A DNA stretch of 44,766 nucleotides from Flavobacteriales bacterium (GCA_025055575.1 JANWWP010000053.1:1-44766); one strand, 5' to 3'. Counted from the stretch's first letter, positions 1 through 8,707 are shown. Numbers and translations: made by a program. Notes: generated from the sequence alone by a model not told the origin.

Positions 1-6
1 CCTTCC

Positions 7-678
7 TCAATCCACAATTTCCCGCATCAGCATAAAAGCTTCGGCCGCATGGACGCCGATGGTGCTGCCGCGCAGGCGGGCCAAGGCCTCCACATTCTCC
101 GGCGCGCGGGCGGGCGGGCCGTGCAGAATCTGGCTTTGATAACAGGCCAGGGCTTGGAGTTTTCGGTCCAGATGGGCGCTGATGTCCACGAAGACATTGG
201 GCATGAAGGCGTCAGAACTCACAGGCAAGGCCCAGTCCGTTTCGGAAAGGGTTTCGTAGCTGAGCACTTTCTTCACGGTGAAGGGGGGTCTGGGCCGGGC
301 GGCCACCATGGCGGCGTGGTGCACAATCTTGTGATCGGCGTGGATGTCGCCGCTGTGGGGAATGTACATCACGTCGGGCCGGATGCGCACCACCTCGCGC
401 CGCAGGGCATCGGCCACCTGATGGTGTGGGATGGTATCCAGCCGGGGCGCCGGGAAATCCAGAAAGCGGGTTTCACAGACGCCGAGCAGCTCATGGGCCT
501 GGGCCAGTTCGCGGCGGGTTTCTTCGATCTGTTCGGGCGGAAAAATTTCGGGAATACCGCGGGTGATCACCAGCACATGCACGCGGGCGCCCGCGCTGGC
601 ATAGCGGGCTATGATGCCCCCGCAGCCCAGCACTTCATCGTCCGGGTGGGGCGCCAGAATTAATACGTTGAGACTCAT
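7..678 (-). CDS. PIG-L (LmbE-like) zinc deacetylase
   Basis: This is a predicted zinc-dependent N-deacetylase of the PIG-L/LmbE family (223 aa, full family length), expected to remove an acetyl group from an N-acetylated amino sugar in the cytoplasm. The N-terminal HPDDE motif (H11, D14) and a later HADH motif (H113, H116) give the expected metal ligands. The start ATG overlaps the stop of the formyltransferase gene by 4 bp, so the two are probably translationally coupled. With the sugar transferase before them they form a three-gene minus-strand operon for a surface sugar. A deacetylase next to a formyltransferase suggests that an N-acetyl group is exchanged for N-formyl, which is inference. 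The family also includes BshB of bacillithiol synthesis; the context argues for polysaccharide instead. Confidence 0.85.
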   Translation of the reverse strand: MSLNVLILAPHPDDEVLGCGGIIARYASAGARVHVLVITRGIPEIFPPEQIEETRRELAQAHELLGVCETRFLDFPAPRLDTIPHHQVADALRREVVRIRPDVMYIPHSGDIHADHKIVHHAAMVAARPRPPFTVKKVLSYETLSETDWALPVSSDAFMPNVFVDISAHLDRKLQALACYQSQILHGPPARAPENVEALARLRGSTIGVHAAEAFMLMREIVD

Positions 679-1694
679 TTTGAACGGTGAGGGATGTGGG
701 ACAAAAGGTTTTCCAGCGTGGTTTCGAGCTGTTGCAGGCGCTTTTTTAGGCGCACTATTTCGTCAGCGGTTTTCAGCAAGAGCGAAGTGCCCACCTGGAT
801 GGCGGGCGCCTGACCCGGGTCAGCAAAGGCCCATTCGGTAAGCCAAATCAGACCTTGGCCGGTTTGCACCAGCACACCGCGGGGCGTGATGTCGAGCACG
901 CGGCCCACCACGCCTTTCACGGGTAGATGCGGCTCGGGTTCGGCTTTCCAGATGATCAGCTTGGCGTCGTTCACGTAGGTGTAAGCGCCCGGATGCGGCC
1001 TGGAACTGGCCCGGATGAGGCGCACGATCTCGTCGGCGCTGCGGGTCCAGTCGATGTATCCATCTGCAGGAGCCCGGCGGCCATAGAAGGTGGCACGGGA
1101 TGCGTCCTGGGGTTGGGGATTCCAGTGGCCGGCACGCAGTTGGGGCAGCCATGTGTCCAAAGCTTTTTCCAGGGCCCTCTCCATTTTATCAATGACGCTG
1201 CCCGCGTCGTCGTCGCGCGTGACCTCGAAGGGTTCCTGCACCAGGATCGGGCCGGCATCGGCGGCCTCGTTCATCAGGAAAAAGGTGGCCGCTCCCGGGC
1301 GTTGTTCCAGGATGAGCCAGGCGATCGGGGCTCGTCCGCGGCCTTCGGGGAGCCGCGTGGGGTGGAAGCCCACGCATCCAATGCGCGGCAAGGCCATCAA
1401 ATCCGGCTTCACCAGTTGGGACAAGCCCACCACAAAAAAAAGGTCGGGCTGCCAGATTTTTAATTGCTCTGCCACGCGGTCCTCGTTGATGTTTTCGAAA
1501 TCGGCGTAGGGGATACCTGTATTCTCCAGAAGGTCGTCCAGGCGGGTGTAGCCGCTCACCTGGGCAGCCTTGTGGGCCGAGAGGCCCAACACCCCCACCA
1601 GATTCATCCGATGTCGCAGGAGGGCCTGTAGGGTGCGTCGTGTGCTGTACACACTGCCCGCCAGCACAATGCGCGGATTTTCATTAAGAACCAT
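675..1694 (-). CDS. Formyltransferase (Fmt/ArnA-like), catalytic Asn absent
   Basis: This protein (339 aa) belongs to the methionyl-tRNA/sugar formyltransferase fold, which transfers formyl from N10-formyl-tetrahydrofolate to an amine. The core signature GFHPTRLPEGRGRAP (residues 109-123) holds the catalytic His111, and AADAGP holds Asp146. In Fmt and ArnA the residue two before the His is a catalytic Asn; here it is Gly109. A C-terminal Fmt-like domain follows, ending in a short leucine-rich heptad helix. The frame is open to 1724, but I chose the ATG at 1694, which overlaps the sugar transferase stop by 11 bp. Operon context makes a sugar N-formyltransferase more likely than the tRNA enzyme. 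Substrate and activity are unproven. Confidence 0.75.
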   Translation of the reverse strand: MVLNENPRIVLAGSVYSTRRTLQALLRHRMNLVGVLGLSAHKAAQVSGYTRLDDLLENTGIPYADFENINEDRVAEQLKIWQPDLFFVVGLSQLVKPDLMALPRIGCVGFHPTRLPEGRGRAPIAWLILEQRPGAATFFLMNEAADAGPILVQEPFEVTRDDDAGSVIDKMERALEKALDTWLPQLRAGHWNPQPQDASRATFYGRRAPADGYIDWTRSADEIVRLIRASSRPHPGAYTYVNDAKLIIWKAEPEPHLPVKGVVGRVLDITPRGVLVQTGQGLIWLTEWAFADPGQAPAIQVGTSLLLKTADEIVRLKKRLQQLETTLENLLSHIPHRSK

Positions 1695-2298
1695 GAGCGT
1701 CACCGGCCGGCTTTTTATGCACAAAACGTTCTTCCCCTTTAAGAACCACGGCGAAAGTACGGAGCAGGATTTTTAAATCGAGCGCCAAGCTGAGATTTTC
1801 CACATACTGGGCATCGTAGGCCCAGCGTTCGGGCCAGGTAAGAAAGATGTTGCCATTCACCTGGGCCAGCCCGGTGAGTCCGGGCCGCACCCACAAACGC
1901 TTGCAGGCCAGTTCGGTGTAGTCGGCCCGTTGTTCGGGCAGGGCCGGCCGGGGCCCCACCAGGCTCATGTCTCCGGTCAGCACGTTGATGAGTTGGGGCA
2001 ATTCATCCACTTTATAACGCCGCAGCCAGCGGCCCACACGGGTAATTTCGGGATTGTCCAAAAACACTTCCCCTGTGACGGCCCTGGGCCTGTGGGTCAT
2101 CGTGCGGAATTTGAGTAAGTTAAAAACAGCTCCGTTCCGCCCCATCCGCTTTTGCCTGAAAAAGACCGGGCCCCTGGAATCCAACTTGATGAGAACGATG
2201 GTCAGCAGCAGCAAGGGGGCCAGCAGTGTCAGCAAGACCAGTGCTGCGACCGCATCCAAAAGGCGCTTGAAGCAGCAGGAATACAGGTTTTTTTTCAT
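1684..2298 (-). CDS. Initiating sugar transferase (phosphoglycosyltransferase, WcaJ/PglC type)
   Basis: This 204-aa protein is a bacterial sugar transferase (PF02397), the monotopic membrane enzyme that moves a sugar-1-phosphate onto undecaprenyl phosphate to start a surface glycan. It has one N-terminal hydrophobic segment (about residues 13-37), then the family motifs KFRTM, KVDELPQLINVL, GDMSLVGPRP and RPGLTGLAQV. The length fits the short PglC-like form without the extra WcaJ membrane helices. It is the first gene of the minus-strand operon with the formyltransferase and deacetylase. A 248-bp AT-rich gap separates it from the divergent secreted-protein gene, and its promoter should lie there, although I see no clear TAnnTTTG element. 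The sugar donor cannot be read from the sequence. Confidence 0.93.
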   Translation of the reverse strand: MKKNLYSCCFKRLLDAVAALVLLTLLAPLLLLTIVLIKLDSRGPVFFRQKRMGRNGAVFNLLKFRTMTHRPRAVTGEVFLDNPEITRVGRWLRRYKVDELPQLINVLTGDMSLVGPRPALPEQRADYTELACKRLWVRPGLTGLAQVNGNIFLTWPERWAYDAQYVENLSLALDLKILLRTFAVVLKGEERFVHKKPAGDAHGS

Positions 2299-2546
2299 GG
2301 AGGGGAAAGATGGAGCCGATGGGCAGCCACAAATTTCAAAATTGAAAGTTTTTCCGGGCTAAAATTGTTTAACAGCATCTGATGCGTTTGGAAATTTTCA
2401 CCCCCCCACCAGAATAATTTGGAAGGAAATGTCGCACGTCCATGCACAGGTTTGCTTAACAAAAAATTTCATAGAGAAAATCGCTTTTTAAAAAATAGAA
2501 CAACGTTTCATAAAATAAAATTATTTTGAATGAGAAACTTTAATTT

Positions 2547-3020
2547 ATGAAATTAAACTCTTATTCAAAACTTTTTGAATTTGATATGATATTCAGGTTT
2601 AGTGCCCTATTTCTCACATGTATCTTTTCCATATCAGGGGTTCGGGAGGGCAGGCCTCAGAGTCTCTACCGGGTGGAGCACATCGCGCCCGGATACGAAA
2701 CGCTCGTCAATCCCGTTATTGTGCAGTCTGGCATCATCCAGGCGCAGTTTTCGCCACTGCCTTTGCCATTTGATTTTCAGTATGCGGGCGTCACATACGC
2801 GGCCGGGGACACCCTGTGGGTGCACACGGACGGTTTTATTTGCTGGGGTGGGCCCCCGTCGGGTTTGAATATGTCAGCTTTTCCGGGACCTATGGCTTAC
2901 AATGTGCTCTGTCCCTGGTTTGAAAATCTCTATCTGGCCGGTTCGGCCGCGATTCAGTATGAAGTGCTGGGCTCTGCGCCAGAGCGCCGGCTGGTGGTGG
3001 AATGGAAGAATGTGTTTTAA
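2547..3020 (+). CDS. N-terminal fragment of an interrupted large secreted protein
   Basis: This 157-codon frame is the 5' part of the large T9SS protein that continues in the same frame to 7571. It ends at a TAA (3018-3020), after which the same frame stays open and protein-like. A second ATG at 2586 may be the true start, because it places a typical signal peptide (IFRFSALFLTCIFSISG) at the N-terminus. The mature part has a beta-rich domain with the string PLPFDFQ, which also occurs in the decayed copy at 7.6-8.2 kb. I do not recognise a named domain. As written, the gene would yield a short exported fragment of doubtful function. Confidence 0.6.
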   Translation: MKLNSYSKLFEFDMIFRFSALFLTCIFSISGVREGRPQSLYRVEHIAPGYETLVNPVIVQSGIIQAQFSPLPLPFDFQYAGVTYAAGDTLWVHTDGFICWGGPPSGLNMSAFPGPMAYNVLCPWFENLYLAGSAAIQYEVLGSAPERRLVVEWKNVF

Positions 3021-3308
3021 TATTATTACACCAATTTCAGCAGTCCTGCCACGTTTAATGCGCGCAGTTTCCAAGTAAAAATTTTTGAGAACGGATCCTC
3101 GATAGAATACCATTATGCGCCGCCTTCTGCGGCTTCTCCTCCCGGTCCGGAGGAAAATGCCTTTATCGGGCTGGCCTGGCCGCCGGGCGGGGAAGGACAT
3201 TTTCTGGACGGCATCACGGGAAGCCAGCGTTTTGCAGCCTTTTCCGGTAATATTAGCCAGTATCCGGCATTTGCCCTGCGTTTTGAGCCGGGGCCGCCTC
3301 TGCCGCCT
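3018..3308 (+). other. In-frame TAA and the conserved reading frame after it
   Basis: The TAA at 3018-3020 is the only stop between 2547 and 7569 in this frame. The codons from 3021 to 3308 carry on as good protein (for example YYYTNFSSP, then ARSFQVKIFENG and ENAFIGLAWPPGG). The segments after the stop match the decayed paralogue (PRSFQIKLFEGG and a frame-shifted ESARIMLLCTPGG), so the domain originally ran through this point. This is therefore one gene broken by a single nonsense codon, or a base error in the assembly. It does not look like two genes. Confidence 0.8.
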
Positions 3309-6300
3309 TTGCCGGGCGGCGTGTATTCGGTGGGGTCTGGCGGGGCCTTCTCCAGCGTCACAGAAGCCCTGGCCCAGATTGAACAGCGGGGGCTGGCCGG
3401 GCCGGTCACTCTCAGCCTCATAGACTCCGTCTATGCCGTATCGGCTTTTGGGGGACGGGAGGTATTTCCCTGGGTGATGGGCTCAGCTACCGGAGGTGGC
3501 CATCCTTTGGTGATTGAGGCGGCCGATACAGGATATCGTCAACTCCGGGCCTACGGGGTCCGTTTTCAAAATGGCTCGGGCAGCAACCAGCCGGTGCTGT
3601 ATCGGGTTTTTTCCAACACACTTGCCCCGTTGGCCACCACCCGCAGCGACGGACTGGTGTATCTGCTGGGCGCCAATTATGTGACCCTGCGGCGTTTCGG
3701 GTTTGTGGCCCAGACTCCTCTGAACTGGCTTGAAAGGGGTGTCGTAATAGGCGCTTCCGACGGGCAGGATGGAGCCCAGTATAATGTGGTGGAAAAATGG
3801 CGTTTGCATTTTCCCGATAATACTGGCCTGGGGGCTCTGGGCTTACAACTTTCCCGTTTTTTTTCTCCTCTTTCGCAACAGGGAACCAATTCTCACAACA
3901 CTTTCCAGGATCTGGAAATTCGGGGAGCCCTCACCGCTGTGTATCTGGCCGGAGACACCTTGATGCCCGATGAAGGCAATATTCTTGGAACTTCGGAATG
4001 CGCCCGTTTCAATCATTTTGAGTTTGAATCCCAGGGATCATCAAACACCTACCCCGACGGATTTTCAGCTCTTATCTGGATCGTTGGGGGGCAAAAAAAC
4101 TTCAAAATGTTTAATAACCGAGTCGGCTTTTGGACCCTCGGATGGGCCAATTCCAGTGCGTCATTTATCCAGCAATATGCTGTGCGGGCTGAAAGACTGG
4201 AGGGCCTCACAGAAATATACAACAACAGGGTGTTTTCTATGGGGAGCCGTTGGAATTTCCCATCCCGTCTGTTTGGTTTTTACATTCAGAGCGGCGTGCA
4301 ACCGGGCAATGAAGTGCGATTTTACAACAATATGGTGGGCGGACTCCGCACGGCATCGCAATTGACCCAAAACTCGCTGATATGCGGCATCCATGCCGAT
4401 GCCCTCAACGCGGATGCCCTCCACCGGATATACAACAACACGGTGGGCTTCCGGGGCGCCACGACCTACGGAACCGCCTGCCTAAGCCTTAAAAATCCAT
4501 CGGTTCATTACGATGTGCGCAACAATATTTTTGCTAACGCGGCGCTCAAGTTGGCCCCCGCGGGTCGGCCTCATCTGTGCCTCTTGGATTCTCTGGGGGC
4601 CTTTTCCAGTGGCAACGCCAGTGCGGATTACAATATCTACTACGTGACCGACACTGTGCCGGGGCACTATTTGTGCCAGTCGGGCAACAACCTACATGCC
4701 GGACTGCCCGCATGGCAGGCCGCTTCAGCCGGGATGGATGCGCACTCCGTCTCCGGCCTTCCGGCATTTTACAACGCCACCGACCTGCATGTGCTGGACT
4801 CTCTGTGCTTTGCCACAGCCGATCCTACCGTGTTCACAATGGTTTCCGAAGATGCCGACTGCCAGACGCGTCAGCCACCTCCTACAGCCGGCGCCGATCA
4901 ACCCATCCCGTGCGGCACTTGGACGGATTCTCTCATTTTGAGCCTCCCTCAGGCCTGGGGATGCACGGGTGGGGCAATCCCCCTCAACAGCACCCTGCCG
5001 CCTCCGGCTTTGGGTCTCCAATACTTTTGGGAATTCTCCAACGACACCGGCGCGTCCTGGAATGTTTTCAGCAACGGCGCGCCTCCCGTCAGTTACGTGT
5101 TAGGAGGGGAGGGGCTCCATTTTCGATTGAGGGCTGAGTGCAGTCTATCAGGTCAAACTTCGGTGAGCGCGCCCCAGTACGTGGAAGTATTTCAAACCTC
5201 CTGTTCCTGCCCTTCTGCTTATCCCATTGTAGCCCCCACCCAAGCCGACGGCGAAGAAATTGTTCAGGTATCGGTGGGCGCTATGACTAACACTTCGGTG
5301 TGTCAGGACACGGCGGCCGGTTTTCTATCCCAGCCCGGACGCTACAGCAATTTCACCCTGGTGCCAGGGCCCTCCGGCCTACCCGGCACTTTCATTCCCT
5401 TTACGCTGTGGCAACAAAGCTGCGCTTCGGTGCCTCAGCCCAATGGTTTTCAGCTTTATGTGGATTGGAATGAGGACGGGGATTTTTTAGATGCCAACGA
5501 ACGGGTGTTCAATCAGCCCCAAAATGTAGTGGGCAACCACCAGCAATCGGGCATTTTTCAGATACCTTATGGCGTGTCGCCCGGCAGCAAACGCATGCGG
5601 GTGGTCAACATCCGGAAGACATTCCCCACATCTATCAATTATGCTCATTCCCCCGCCGGTTTTCAATATGGGGAAGTGGAAGATTATTGCTTCACCGTGA
5701 CCCCGCCTATACCTTGCTCTGCCCCGCCAGCTGGACTGGACATCGCGGTCAGTACCACGGAGTTCTGCCTTGGCCAGACCTTGACGTTCCACCTTACAGA
5801 TACCTTAACTATTGGGGGCCTGTCCTTCAAATGGCAGACATTGGAGGCCGGGGACACAATTTGGCAAACCTTCAGCCAATCGCCTCCGCCGGCTTATTTA
5901 CCCATCACAAGTCCCGAAGCCCGGCTGATTCGATGCGTCATCACCTGTAATCACACAGGCCTTTCTTACAGCACGCCCGTCAAAGTTTTGCAGCCCAAAG
6001 GGGGGTGCCGTTGCCTGAATTATTCTCCTTTCGCACCTCAGTATGGCCAAGGGGAAGATATTGTGGAAGTGCATCTGGGTTCCATGTTTAATCCATCCGA
6101 TTGTCCGGATTCCCTGGGCGGGAGCACATCTCTCATAGGCCGCTACAGCGACTTCGCCGGACTGGTGCCGCCGGCCCAAACAACGCCCGGGGATTCTCTT
6201 TCATTTTTGCTGAAAAATGCCGCCTGCAATGGGGTTTTATATCCCAACGGGTTTTTAATCTTGGTGGACTGGGATGAGGATGGCCAATTTGAATTGGATG

Positions 6301-7571
6301 AGACGGTTTACACCCAGCCGGAAAGCGCATTAGGCCCCCAGGAGTTGCAAGGGTCTTTCCTGACGCCTTTTTCAGTCACGGCCGGCATCAAGAGAGTGCG
6401 GATTATCAACCGCCGGGGTTATTTTCCATGGTCCATTCAAAACACCGATTATTACTACGGTGAAACCGAAGATTATTGTTTGAAAGTGCTACCTATCCCT
6501 GTATGCTCGGCGTTGGAGCCCGTGGAAATAGTGTCCACGCCCGCCAACGTTTGCTACTCTTCCAATCTAACCCTGAGTCTCTCCCCCACGGCCCATATCC
6601 AATTTCAGAATTTGCAATTTCGGTGGGAAGTGAGCCTGGACAGTGGCGCCACTTGGCAGACCTTCGCCCTCACATATCCCCCCGTGCAAAAATTTCAAAT
6701 CGGGCCGGCCTGGTTCCGTTGCACTATCCGGTGTGCGGCCAGTGGCGACAGTCTGGTGACTCCTATCCTGAAGCTGCCTTTTCATCCTAACTGTTCCTGC
6801 TTGCCGTATCCTGTTTCAGAAGCCTTGAATCCCACTGGTTCGGACATCCTGGACGTGTATTTCGGAGAGACCCACGTGAGCACGCCTTGTGGTCAAATAG
6901 TACCAGGCTCTGAAAATACATTGGGTCAGTTTACTTCTTATTTGGATTTGACACCCCCCATCCAAGTGGAAGCGGGCAAAAGTTATCTCCTGACTGTCAA
7001 GGTAGGCACCTGTAATTATTACGTCAAAGCCGGTGTGAAAGTGTTCATGGACTGGAACCAGGATTTGGACTTCAGCGATTATGGGGAAACGCTTCTGGCC
7101 TTTGGCCCCACGCTTCTGAGCCCGGGCATTCTTCTCTCCACCGGCACCGTGGTCACCATTCCACCAGATATTTCCGTTTCGTCGCTGAGAATGCGGGTAG
7201 TTTGCAAAGAAACAGAGCAACTGGCTTATGTTTCGCCGGTTGGATACTATACTTTTGGCGAAACGGAGGATTACTGTATTCAGGTCATGAATTCAGTAAG
7301 CGCTCCCACCCTACCTTTTGTACATGAAGGGGACAGGGCTTTCCTGAGCGGCGACTTTTTGAACTTGATATTAAATGGCGCGGATGGTTATGGGCCTCTT
7401 ATCCTGAGTCTTTTTGATATGTCGGGGCGTCAGGTGATGAACCATAAGATGTTGTATCAGGGGCCAGGCGTTTATACCGCACCAATGCCAGACTTATCGA
7501 CGGGTCACTATTTGCTGCAGTGGCAATATCCGGGCCATGCCGGAAGACAGAAAATCCAAAAAATATATTAA
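3309..7571 (+). CDS. Large T9SS-exported protein: beta-helix region, three GEVED domains, sorting domain (separated from its N-terminus by a stop)
   Basis: This is the main part (1420 codons) of a secreted surface protein. Roughly 3309-4900 resembles a right-handed parallel beta-helix, with repeated short Asn/Gly turns such as IYNNRV, FYNNMVGG and IYNNTVGF. Three modules spaced about 790 bp apart follow, each with an Ig-like stretch and a GEVED domain: VDWNEDGDF to GEVEDYC (about 5460-5690), VDWDEDGQF to GETEDYC (about 6262-6480) and MDWNQDLDF to GETEDYC (about 7047-7276). The last 90 residues form a T9SS type A sorting domain (LFDMSGRQV, then QKIQKIY at the end). The ATG at 3309 is only the first one downstream of the TAA at 3018. 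A product started there lacks a signal peptide and should not be exported. Function is probably adhesion or matrix binding, by inference. Confidence 0.75.
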   Translation: MPGGVYSVGSGGAFSSVTEALAQIEQRGLAGPVTLSLIDSVYAVSAFGGREVFPWVMGSATGGGHPLVIEAADTGYRQLRAYGVRFQNGSGSNQPVLYRVFSNTLAPLATTRSDGLVYLLGANYVTLRRFGFVAQTPLNWLERGVVIGASDGQDGAQYNVVEKWRLHFPDNTGLGALGLQLSRFFSPLSQQGTNSHNTFQDLEIRGALTAVYLAGDTLMPDEGNILGTSECARFNHFEFESQGSSNTYPDGFSALIWIVGGQKNFKMFNNRVGFWTLGWANSSASFIQQYAVRAERLEGLTEIYNNRVFSMGSRWNFPSRLFGFYIQSGVQPGNEVRFYNNMVGGLRTASQLTQNSLICGIHADALNADALHRIYNNTVGFRGATTYGTACLSLKNPSVHYDVRNNIFANAALKLAPAGRPHLCLLDSLGAFSSGNASADYNIYYVTDTVPGHYLCQSGNNLHAGLPAWQAASAGMDAHSVSGLPAFYNATDLHVLDSLCFATADPTVFTMVSEDADCQTRQPPPTAGADQPIPCGTWTDSLILSLPQAWGCTGGAIPLNSTLPPPALGLQYFWEFSNDTGASWNVFSNGAPPVSYVLGGEGLHFRLRAECSLSGQTSVSAPQYVEVFQTSCSCPSAYPIVAPTQADGEEIVQVSVGAMTNTSVCQDTAAGFLSQPGRYSNFTLVPGPSGLPGTFIPFTLWQQSCASVPQPNGFQLYVDWNEDGDFLDANERVFNQPQNVVGNHQQSGIFQIPYGVSPGSKRMRVVNIRKTFPTSINYAHSPAGFQYGEVEDYCFTVTPPIPCSAPPAGLDIAVSTTEFCLGQTLTFHLTDTLTIGGLSFKWQTLEAGDTIWQTFSQSPPPAYLPITSPEARLIRCVITCNHTGLSYSTPVKVLQPKGGCRCLNYSPFAPQYGQGEDIVEVHLGSMFNPSDCPDSLGGSTSLIGRYSDFAGLVPPAQTTPGDSLSFLLKNAACNGVLYPNGFLILVDWDEDGQFELDETVYTQPESALGPQELQGSFLTPFSVTAGIKRVRIINRRGYFPWSIQNTDYYYGETEDYCLKVLPIPVCSALEPVEIVSTPANVCYSSNLTLSLSPTAHIQFQNLQFRWEVSLDSGATWQTFALTYPPVQKFQIGPAWFRCTIRCAASGDSLVTPILKLPFHPNCSCLPYPVSEALNPTGSDILDVYFGETHVSTPCGQIVPGSENTLGQFTSYLDLTPPIQVEAGKSYLLTVKVGTCNYYVKAGVKVFMDWNQDLDFSDYGETLLAFGPTLLSPGILLSTGTVVTIPPDISVSSLRMRVVCKETEQLAYVSPVGYYTFGETEDYCIQVMNSVSAPTLPFVHEGDRAFLSGDFLNLILNGADGYGPLILSLFDMSGRQVMNHKMLYQGPGVYTAPMPDLSTGHYLLQWQYPGHAGRQKIQKIY

Positions 7572-7624
7572 TTATATGTATAAATGAGAAAAATACATTA
7601 AGCAATAACAAATTTCTATTATTA

Positions 7625-8247
7625 ATGAAATCAAGATATTTTTATTTATAAAATTTCCTCTCATTGGCTTTATTCTTAATGTTTTGTCTAGAATTCAAAG
7701 CGCAAATTCCATATCGCTTAAATGATGTGCCTGGCGTTTAAGAATTTCTTACCCATCCAACTCAGCTCGTAGGGCCCCAGGTGCCATAGGGAGATGTGGC
7801 CCTGGCCCTGCCTTTTGATTTTCAGGTAGCAGGGCCTTCGTTTTCAGGCGGGAGTCTTATTCATGTGGACGCAGGCGGATATCTCTACTTCGGTCCTGCA
7901 GGATTGATACCAGCCCGGGAGGTTAATTTGGCCAGACCCAGAGACATGTTTTGGCGCCTGGTCGGTTGCGCTGAAGACTGATACAGCCGGCGATGTGGAA
8001 TACCAGGTTTTGAGCATCTCCCCCAACAAGCGGCGGGTGATCCGCTGGAAAAGGACGCTTCAGGAAAACCTGAGCCTTTCCATACAGCAGGCAATTTTCC
8101 ACCCGCCGAGGAGCTTTCAAATTAAATTATTCGAAGGAGGCCATATCATAGAATTTCATTACAAACATGAACCGGACGGCACACCGGCGTGGGAGAGTCG
8201 GCCCGAATCATGCTGCTGTGTACACCCGGAGGGCCGGGAAATTTTAT
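7625..8247 (+). pseudogene. Decayed paralogue of the N-terminus of the 2.5-kb secreted protein
   Basis: From the ATG at 7625 this reads as a signal peptide (FLSLALFLMFCLEFKAQ) followed by sequence that parallels the gene at 2547: AQIPYRL, LALPFDFQVAG, VDAGGYLYFG, VEYQVLS, PRSFQIKLFEGGHIIEFHY. The first frame carries three internal stop codons before the tga at 7979-7981. A frameshift near 7970-7985 moves to the frame with VEYQVLS. A second shift near 8180-8190 is needed to read ESARIMLLCTPGGPGNF, which matches ENAFIGLAWPPGGEGHF of the upstream gene. The similarity stops exactly where the insertion-element remnant begins (8248). It is a dead tandem copy; none of the C-terminal modules remain. 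Confidence 0.8.
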
Positions 8248-8265
8248 CCCAAAATTGTCATTAGA
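8248..8265 (+). repeat. Left terminal inverted repeat of the IS remnant
   Basis: The 18 bases CCCAAAATTGTCATTAGA are the exact reverse complement of 8619-8636. Similarity continues beyond with GAAAA here against AAAA at the other end. Confidence 0.85.
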
Positions 8266-8332
8266 GAAAATTTCTAATGGCGGTCATTAAAAATTTTATC
8301 GTAGATATTTGATTGTGAGAATTTTAAACTAA

Positions 8333-8600
8333 TGTTTGGGCTACCACTTAAAAAGACTAATTTGCCACAGAAGCCGCGCTGAACTTCGTGTTGATGGCCT
8401 ACAATTTCATCAGTCTTTTCCGTCGGGTTGTGATCAATACCAAAGTCCATGAGTAAATGAAGACACTCCGATACAGGATGTTTGGCATTGTGGGGGTATA
8501 TTGCCCAAAACGGCAGTCAGCGCATATTCAAACCGGCATGGGCCAGGAAGAGAAGAGAATGGTTCTCCGGCCTTTGGATGAACACTAACAACATCAACGC
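8333..8600 (+). pseudogene. IS1380-family transposase, C-terminal remnant
   Basis: Translation gives the conserved tail of IS1380-type DDE transposases in pieces: FATEAALNFVLMAYNFISLF from 8361, then TLRYRMFGIVG after an in-frame stop near 8454, then in another frame IAQNGSQRIFKPAW and KRREWFSGLW (about 8500-8570). A preceding FGLPLKKTN in a third frame (from 8333) may belong too. The stop codon, two frame changes and loss of the catalytic N-terminal two thirds make it non-functional. Family assignment rests on the ATEAALxFVxMAYNxxSLF and KRREWFxGLW patterns, which I recognise from Bacteroidota elements. Confidence 0.75.
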
Positions 8601-8618
8601 TCCCCCCCGTTTTTGTTT

Positions 8619-8636
8619 TCTAATGACAATTTTGGG
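8619..8636 (-). repeat. Right terminal inverted repeat of the IS remnant
   Basis: TCTAATGACAATTTTGGG is an 18-of-18 inverted match to 8248-8265. It lies about 50 bp downstream of the last recognisable transposase codons. Confidence 0.85.
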
Positions 8637-8707
8637 TAAAAAAGTGTATGAATTGTCATTGAATCTCATTCAGAAAATTTAAAAATTTGCAATAGAATCC
8701 TAAGCTT

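Larger units (their letters stand above)
8248..8636 (+). mobile_element. Internally deleted IS1380-like insertion element (389 bp)
   Basis: The element is bounded by perfect 18-bp inverted repeats beginning CCCAAAATTGTC. It keeps only the tail of a transposase on the plus strand, close to the right end, as expected for the 3' part of an IS1380-family element. Complete members are usually about 1.6-2 kb, so most of the transposase gene is gone. The flanks (TTAT on the left, TAAA on the right) do not form a clear target duplication. The insertion cut the pseudogene at 7625-8247, and nothing of that gene is recognisable beyond the right end. Confidence 0.75.

Noticed and set aside
49-663. A 204-codon open frame on the plus strand
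   Set aside because: It is antisense to the PIG-L deacetylase, whose zinc motifs are complete.
8248-8636. A clear target-site duplication for the IS remnant
   Set aside because: The flanking bases TTAT and TAAA do not match, so no duplication is claimed.
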